Shown piece after piece: positions 7,158-9,385 of a stretch of DNA of 9,385 bases; position 1 is the stretch's first letter, and every line of letters starts with the position of its first letter. The position numbers were made by a program, and so were the translations under genes. Origin of the DNA: an uncultured Collinsella sp. (GTDB lineage: Bacteria; Actinomycetota; Coriobacteriia; Coriobacteriales; Coriobacteriaceae); assembly GCA_959019775.1 (NCBI GenBank), contig CAUEPS010000035.1, forward strand, positions 1 through 9,385. Reading direction: 5' to 3'. The notes under the pieces are model-generated. The model did not search any database. It was given only the letters and a program-made list of their open reading frames with translations, and was not told where the DNA came from.

Positions 7158-7317
7158 TGAGAGCCGCGGGAGCCGGGCGGCGCATATGAACTTTATCGCG
7201 AGTTCCGCACGAACAGGAGGCCACTTAATGTGGCCTCCGTCGTGAGCAGGACTGTCCGAGCAGGAAAGTTCATATATGGCGGCAGGCGCCCGCCCCGCCC
7301 CCGAGGAGCATCTCTCA
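7158..7317. repeat. About 160-nt imperfect long inverted repeat with perfect apical hairpin
   Basis: The centre is a perfect 9-bp hairpin: GGAGGCCAC (7216-7224) and GTGGCCTCC (7230-7238) around TTAAT. Outside it, CACGA (7208-7212) can pair with TCGTG (7240-7244). An exact 11-bp pair follows (ATATGAACTTT 7184-7194 with AAAGTTCATAT 7265-7275), then GCGC (7180-7183 with 7286-7289), and TGAGAG (7158-7163) with CTCTCA (7312-7317). The nested order of these arms supports one long folded unit. It could be a structured non-coding RNA on either strand or a palindromic interspersed repeat. I do not recognise a known RNA family, and no RNase P, SRP, tmRNA or T-box signature was found. Confidence 0.5.
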
Positions 7318-7406
7318 AGCAAAAACTGTCGTGGGGTAAAGTCCGAGGTCAGTGGCGTTTTATACCGAGAAATTCAAAAAAGTTGAAAATTCATTACATA
7401 TTTGCG

Positions 7407-7435
7407 TTGACTTTAGGTAACTAAAGTTTCATACT
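7407..7435 (+). promoter_or_regulatory. Promoter for the cstA transcript
   Basis: TTGACT (7407-7412, 5 of 6 matches to the -35 consensus) and CATACT (7430-7435, 4 of 6 to the -10 consensus) are separated by an optimal 17 nt. Transcription would start near 7442, giving a leader of about 235 nt before the cstA ATG. An alternative pair, TTCAAA (7373) with TACATA (7395), is much weaker. Confidence 0.6.
7410..7427. promoter_or_regulatory. Palindromic operator candidate inside the cstA promoter
   Basis: ACTTTAGGTAACTAAAGT has perfect 7-bp arms (ACTTTAG at 7410-7416, CTAAAGT at 7421-7427) around GTAA. It overlaps the end of the -35 hexamer and fills most of the spacer, the position where a bound dimeric repressor would block RNA polymerase. 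The regulator is unknown. The TTTAG/CTAAA half-sites loosely recall DtxR/IdeR-type boxes, but the match is too partial to assign. Confidence 0.5.
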
Positions 7436-7453
7436 CCTTTTCAACCACTGGGG

Positions 7454-7482
7454 GATGTGAACACGCACGGATCGTTCACATC
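7454..7482. repeat. 9-bp inverted repeat at the start of the cstA leader
   Basis: GATGTGAAC (7454-7462) and GTTCACATC (7474-7482) are perfect reverse complements with an 11-nt spacer, beginning about 12 nt after the predicted transcription start. It may be the first leader hairpin or a downstream operator. A further GTTCAC copy at 7509-7514 could compete for pairing with GTGAAC. It is not a CRP site: the TGTGA and TCACA halves are 15 nt apart instead of 6. Confidence 0.5.
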
Positions 7483-7506
7483 ATGATTGAAGAGGATTTC
7501 TTAGAC

Positions 7507-7551
7507 ATGTTCACGCATCAGCTAAACATTATCAGCGTAGTAATTATCTGA
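7507..7551 (+). CDS. Putative attenuation leader peptide rich in Ile and Val
   Basis: This small ORF encodes MFTHQLNIISVVII and then TGA. Seven of the last nine residues are Leu, Ile or Val, with Ile-Ile-Ser-Val-Val-Ile-Ile directly before the stop, as in leader peptides of ilv operons. It uses CTA and GTA codons, which are uncommon in the neighbouring genes; I found no CTA, GTA or ATT in the readable part of cstA. AGAGGA (7491-7496) lies 10 nt before the ATG, a slightly long but usable spacing. An in-frame ATG at 7483 would give a 22-residue version with little SD. The stop overlaps another ATG (TGATG, 7549-7553) that opens a 7-codon ORF ending at 7574. The ORF lies between the cstA promoter and a strong terminator, which supports a regulatory role. 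Its assignment is inference from composition and position. Confidence 0.55.
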   Translation: MFTHQLNIISVVII

Positions 7552-7595
7552 TGCGGGTTAGCACATACAGCTAGCCCGTACGATAACGGGCGGCT
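7514..7595 (+). promoter_or_regulatory. Series of competing leader hairpins before the cstA terminator
   Basis: Hairpin A pairs CGCATCAG (7514-7521) with CTGATGCG (7548-7555) and encloses most of the leader ORF. Hairpin B pairs CGGGTTAGC (7554-7562) with GCTAGCCCG (7570-7578), with one G-U. Hairpin C pairs GCCCGT (7574-7579) with ACGGGC (7586-7591). A shares bases with B, and B shares bases with C, so neighbouring hairpins exclude each other. GGCGGC (7589-7594) can also pair with GCCGTC (7609-7614) in the terminator's 5' arm, giving a possible antiterminator. CATCAGC (7516-7522) can alternatively pair with GCTGATG (7593-7599). The pairings are visible in the sequence; the regulatory order is inferred. 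Confidence 0.5.
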
Positions 7596-7602
7596 GATGA
7601 AG

Positions 7603-7641
7603 ATGAGGGCCGTCGAGCGCAACCGACGGCCCTCATTTTTT
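7603..7641 (+). terminator. Strong intrinsic terminator (attenuator) in the cstA leader
   Basis: ATGAGGGCCGTCG (7603-7615) and CGACGGCCCTCAT (7624-7636) form a perfect 13-bp stem around an 8-nt loop, running into six T residues (7636-7641). It is the best terminator in the window. It ends 35 nt before the cstA ATG and lies downstream of the cstA promoter, so cstA transcripts from that promoter must read through it. This marks it as a conditional terminator unless a second promoter lies in 7642-7676, where I see none. Confidence 0.85.
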
Positions 7642-7663
7642 ATGTCTGAGTAGTTCTTTTTAG

Positions 7664-7669
7664 AGGAGG
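7664..7669 (+). promoter_or_regulatory. Ribosome binding site of cstA
   Basis: AGGAGG lies 7 nt before ATG at 7677, a near-ideal SD. A closer ATG at 7672 is followed immediately by TAA and cannot be the start. The site is outside the attenuator stem, so any control by the leader is more likely at transcription termination than at ribosome access. Confidence 0.85.
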
Positions 7670-7676
7670 AAATGTA

Positions 7677-9385
7677 ATGAACGGAGTTTTGCTCATGGTT
7701 GTGGCTGCGGCGGTGCTTGCCTGCGGCTATCTGGGCTACGGCCGCTGGTTGGCCAACAAGTGGGGCGTTGACAAAGAGGCCCTCACGCCGGCCAAGCGCA
7801 TGAAGGACGGCAAGAGCTTCTCGCCCGTCTCCGCCTTCACCGCGTTCTCGCACCAGTTCAGCTCGATCTGCGGTGCCGGCCCTGTCACGGGTACGATCGT
7901 CGCCATGGCCTTTGGCTGGCTGCCCGTCGTGCTCTGGGTCCTCGTCGGCGGCATCTTCTTTGGCGCCGTCCACGACTTTGGTGCCCTGTACGCCTCGATG
8001 AAGAACAACGGCAAGTCGCTCGCTCAGCTCATCGAGAAGTACATCGGCAAGACCGGCCGTCGCCTGTTCCTGCTGTTCTGCTGGCTGTTCTGCATCATCG
8101 TCATCGCCGCTTTCACCGACATGGTCTGCAAGACGTTCATGTTCACCCCGGCCGTTGACGCTTCTGGCGCTGCTACCGGTGCCATCGACTTCACCAAGTC
8201 CTATGCCGCCGGCTGCGCTGGCACCATCTCCATCCTGTTCACCTTCGTCGCCATGGCCTTTGGTTGGGCCCAGAAGAAGTTCAACCTCACCGGCGCTGCC
8301 GAGTTCGTCACCGGCGTGGTGCTCATGGTTCTCATGTTCGCCGTTGGTATGCAGTTCCCGGTTTATCTGACCAAGTTCCAGTGGTTCGCTGTCGTCATGG
8401 TCTACCTGGTCTTCGCTGGCGCTATGCCCATCCAGATGCTCAAGACCCCGCGCGACTACCTCACTTCCATCATGATGATCGTCATGATCGCCTGCGCTGT
8501 CCTCGGCATCGTTGTCCTGGGTGTTCACGGCCAGGCTACGATGACCGCTCCGGTCTTCACTGGCTTCTCTGGTGCCTCCGGCATGATGTTCCCGGTCCTG
8601 TTTGTCTCTGTTGCTTGCGGCGCTCTCTCCGGTTTCCACAGCCTCGTTTCTTCTGGTACCTCCTCCAAGCAGGTTGAGAAGGAGCAGGACGCCGTCAAGG
8701 TCGGTTACGGCGCTATGGTCGTTGAGTCCTTCGTTGGCATCCTTGCCATCATCGTTGCCGGCATCATGTTCTCCGACATGAACACCGCCGGTACCGGCGC
8801 CCTTAACGCCGGCGTCGCTTCCACCCCGTTCCAGATCTTTGCCGCTGGCATCTCCCGCGGTATGCAGGCCTTCGGTGTTGACGGCACGCTCGCAACCGTC
8901 TTCATGACCATGAACGTCTCCGCTCTGGCCCTGACCTCGCTCGACGCCGTCGCTCGCATCGCCCGCACCTCGTTTTCCGAGTTCTTTGCCCAGACCAACG
9001 ACGCCCTGGCCATCGAGTCCAAGGCCGGCTACATGAAGGTCCTCGGCAACCCCTGGTTCGCCACGGTTGTCACCCTGCTTCCTGGTCTCGCCCTCGCTTT
9101 TGGTGGCTATGCCAACATCTGGCCGCTCTTTGGTGCTTCCAACCAGCTGCTCGGCGGTATGACCATGATCACCCTCGCCGTGTTCTGCAAGTGCACCGGC
9201 CGCAAGGGTTGGATGCTCTACGTGCCCGTCGTCTTCCTGCTCTGCTGCACCTTCACCTCGCTGGTCCAGAGCGCTATGGGCTGCATGACCGCCGTCCAGG
9301 CCTACGGCTTCTTTGGTACCATCCCGGCTACCGCCACCACGGCCGCCGTCTCCGTCGCCGCCACCAAGGGCCTGCAGCTCGTCTT
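7677..9385 (+). CDS. cstA: CstA-family carbon starvation / peptide transporter, 3' end missing
   Basis: This is a multi-pass inner-membrane transporter. E. coli relatives CstA and BtsT are linked to peptide and pyruvate uptake; the substrate here is not known. The frame stays open to the window end, giving 569 complete codons; E. coli CstA has about 700 residues. Family motifs are GAGPVTG at 66-72, GAVHDFGALYASMK at 96-109, CGALSGFHSLVSSGTSSKQ at 314-332 (close to the SGFHALISSGTxPKQ signature), TSLDAVARIART at 420-431 and WPLFGASNQLLGGM at 482-495. About a dozen or more hydrophobic segments are visible, the first at 2-19. Codons are strongly C-ending (ATC, GTC, ACC, CTC), more so than in the upstream operon, suggesting high expression. 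It sits behind its own promoter, an operator-like palindrome and an attenuator, apparently separate from the acpS operon. Confidence 0.92.
   Translation, partial: MNGVLLMVVAAAVLACGYLGYGRWLANKWGVDKEALTPAKRMKDGKSFSPVSAFTAFSHQFSSICGAGPVTGTIVAMAFGWLPVVLWVLVGGIFFGAVHDFGALYASMKNNGKSLAQLIEKYIGKTGRRLFLLFCWLFCIIVIAAFTDMVCKTFMFTPAVDASGAATGAIDFTKSYAAGCAGTISILFTFVAMAFGWAQKKFNLTGAAEFVTGVVLMVLMFAVGMQFPVYLTKFQWFAVVMVYLVFAGAMPIQMLKTPRDYLTSIMMIVMIACAVLGIVVLGVHGQATMTAPVFTGFSGASGMMFPVLFVSVACGALSGFHSLVSSGTSSKQVEKEQDAVKVGYGAMVVESFVGILAIIVAGIMFSDMNTAGTGALNAGVASTPFQIFAAGISRGMQAFGVDGTLATVFMTMNVSALALTSLDAVARIARTSFSEFFAQTNDALAIESKAGYMKVLGNPWFATVVTLLPGLALAFGGYANIWPLFGASNQLLGGMTMITLAVFCKCTGRKGWMLYVPVVFLLCCTFTSLVQSAMGCMTAVQAYGFFGTIPATATTAAVSVAATKGLQLV

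Larger units (their letters stand above)
6982..7406. other. Intergenic region rich in inverted repeats, no convincing gene
   Basis: Between the operon end and the cstA promoter I see no ORF with both a plausible SD and recognisable protein features. The stretch holds the terminator at 6994-7013 and the hairpin cluster at 7121-7317, annotated separately. From 7014 to 7120 there is only a weak GCTGG/CCAGC inverted pair (about 7035-7065). From 7318 to 7406 the sequence becomes AT-rich toward the cstA promoter, with no other clear structure. Confidence 0.6.

Noticed and set aside
7042..7245. 67-codon + strand ORF in the intergenic region
   Set aside because: No convincing SD, and it passes through two perfect hairpins. 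It is better explained as structured non-coding DNA.
7153..7320. Known RNA families for the intergenic structure (RNase P RNA, SRP RNA, tmRNA, T-box, TPP or cobalamin riboswitch)
   Set aside because: Fragments such as CTGAGA or GCCACT occur, but the surrounding conserved blocks of these families are missing. A 6S-like long hairpin is possible in shape only, with no sequence evidence.
6840..7322. 160-codon - strand ORF running from the intergenic region into tsaD
   Set aside because: It reads through the GC-rich terminator, the hairpin cluster and the 3' end of tsaD. Its composition looks like translated palindromes, and no family was recognised. It cannot be fully excluded as a small unknown protein, but support is poor.
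7456..7480. CRP/FNR-type operator (TGTGA...TCACA)
   Set aside because: The halves are 15 nt apart instead of 6, so it does not fit a CRP dimer. Kept only as an inverted repeat.
7518..8639. 373-codon antisense ORF on the - strand over the cstA leader and gene
   Set aside because: It is a shadow of cstA. The product is an Asp/Glu/His/Gly-rich string with no recognisable family, as expected from reading a C-ending-codon membrane gene backwards, while the + strand gives clear CstA motifs.

Overview
The window looks like chromosomal housekeeping DNA from a moderately GC-rich actinobacterium of the class Coriobacteriia, most likely Collinsella or a close relative. This rests on the gene order, the protein sequences and the codon use as I recognise them, since no database search was possible. 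All recognised genes are on the + strand. There is no rRNA, tRNA, CRISPR array, phage gene or insertion sequence.

Positions 1-157 hold a probable terminator for a gene outside the window and a sigma70-type promoter. Positions 158-6981 hold a tight six-gene run: acpS (phosphopantetheinyl transfer to acyl carrier protein), nnr (repair of hydrated NAD(P)H), alr (D-alanine for peptidoglycan), a family 4 uracil-DNA glycosylase, tsaE, and one long gene fusing TsaB, RimI and TsaD. Gaps are 0, 2, 8 and 12 nt, followed by a 14-nt overlap, so the run is probably one operon. The last two genes together encode three of the proteins needed to make t6A at position 37 of ANN-decoding tRNAs (TsaE, TsaB and TsaD; the fourth, TsaC/Sua5, is not here) plus the RimI N-acetyltransferase domain.

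Positions 6982-7676 are about 695 nt without a conventional gene, but they are rich in secondary structure. A GC-rich terminator closes the operon. A dense cluster of hairpins follows at about 7121-7317, nested inside a larger imperfect inverted repeat; it may be a structured RNA or a repeat element. Next comes a promoter whose spacer holds a perfect 18-bp palindrome. The roughly 235-nt leader after it contains a small ORF ending Ile-Ile-Ser-Val-Val-Ile-Ile, a series of mutually exclusive hairpins, and a strong intrinsic terminator 35 nt before the next start codon. This is the architecture of amino-acid (Ile/Val) transcription attenuation.

Positions 7677-9385 encode the first 569 residues of a CstA-family multi-pass membrane transporter (peptide or pyruvate uptake in characterised relatives), cut off by the window end. 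Its strong preference for C-ending codons suggests high expression. The cstA leader is the most interesting feature here: it suggests a nutrient transporter controlled by charging of branched-chain aminoacyl-tRNA. Secondary points are the triple TsaB-RimI-TsaD fusion, an alanine racemase lacking the usual carbamylated lysine, and an AcpS with a C-terminal extension and altered motif residues.
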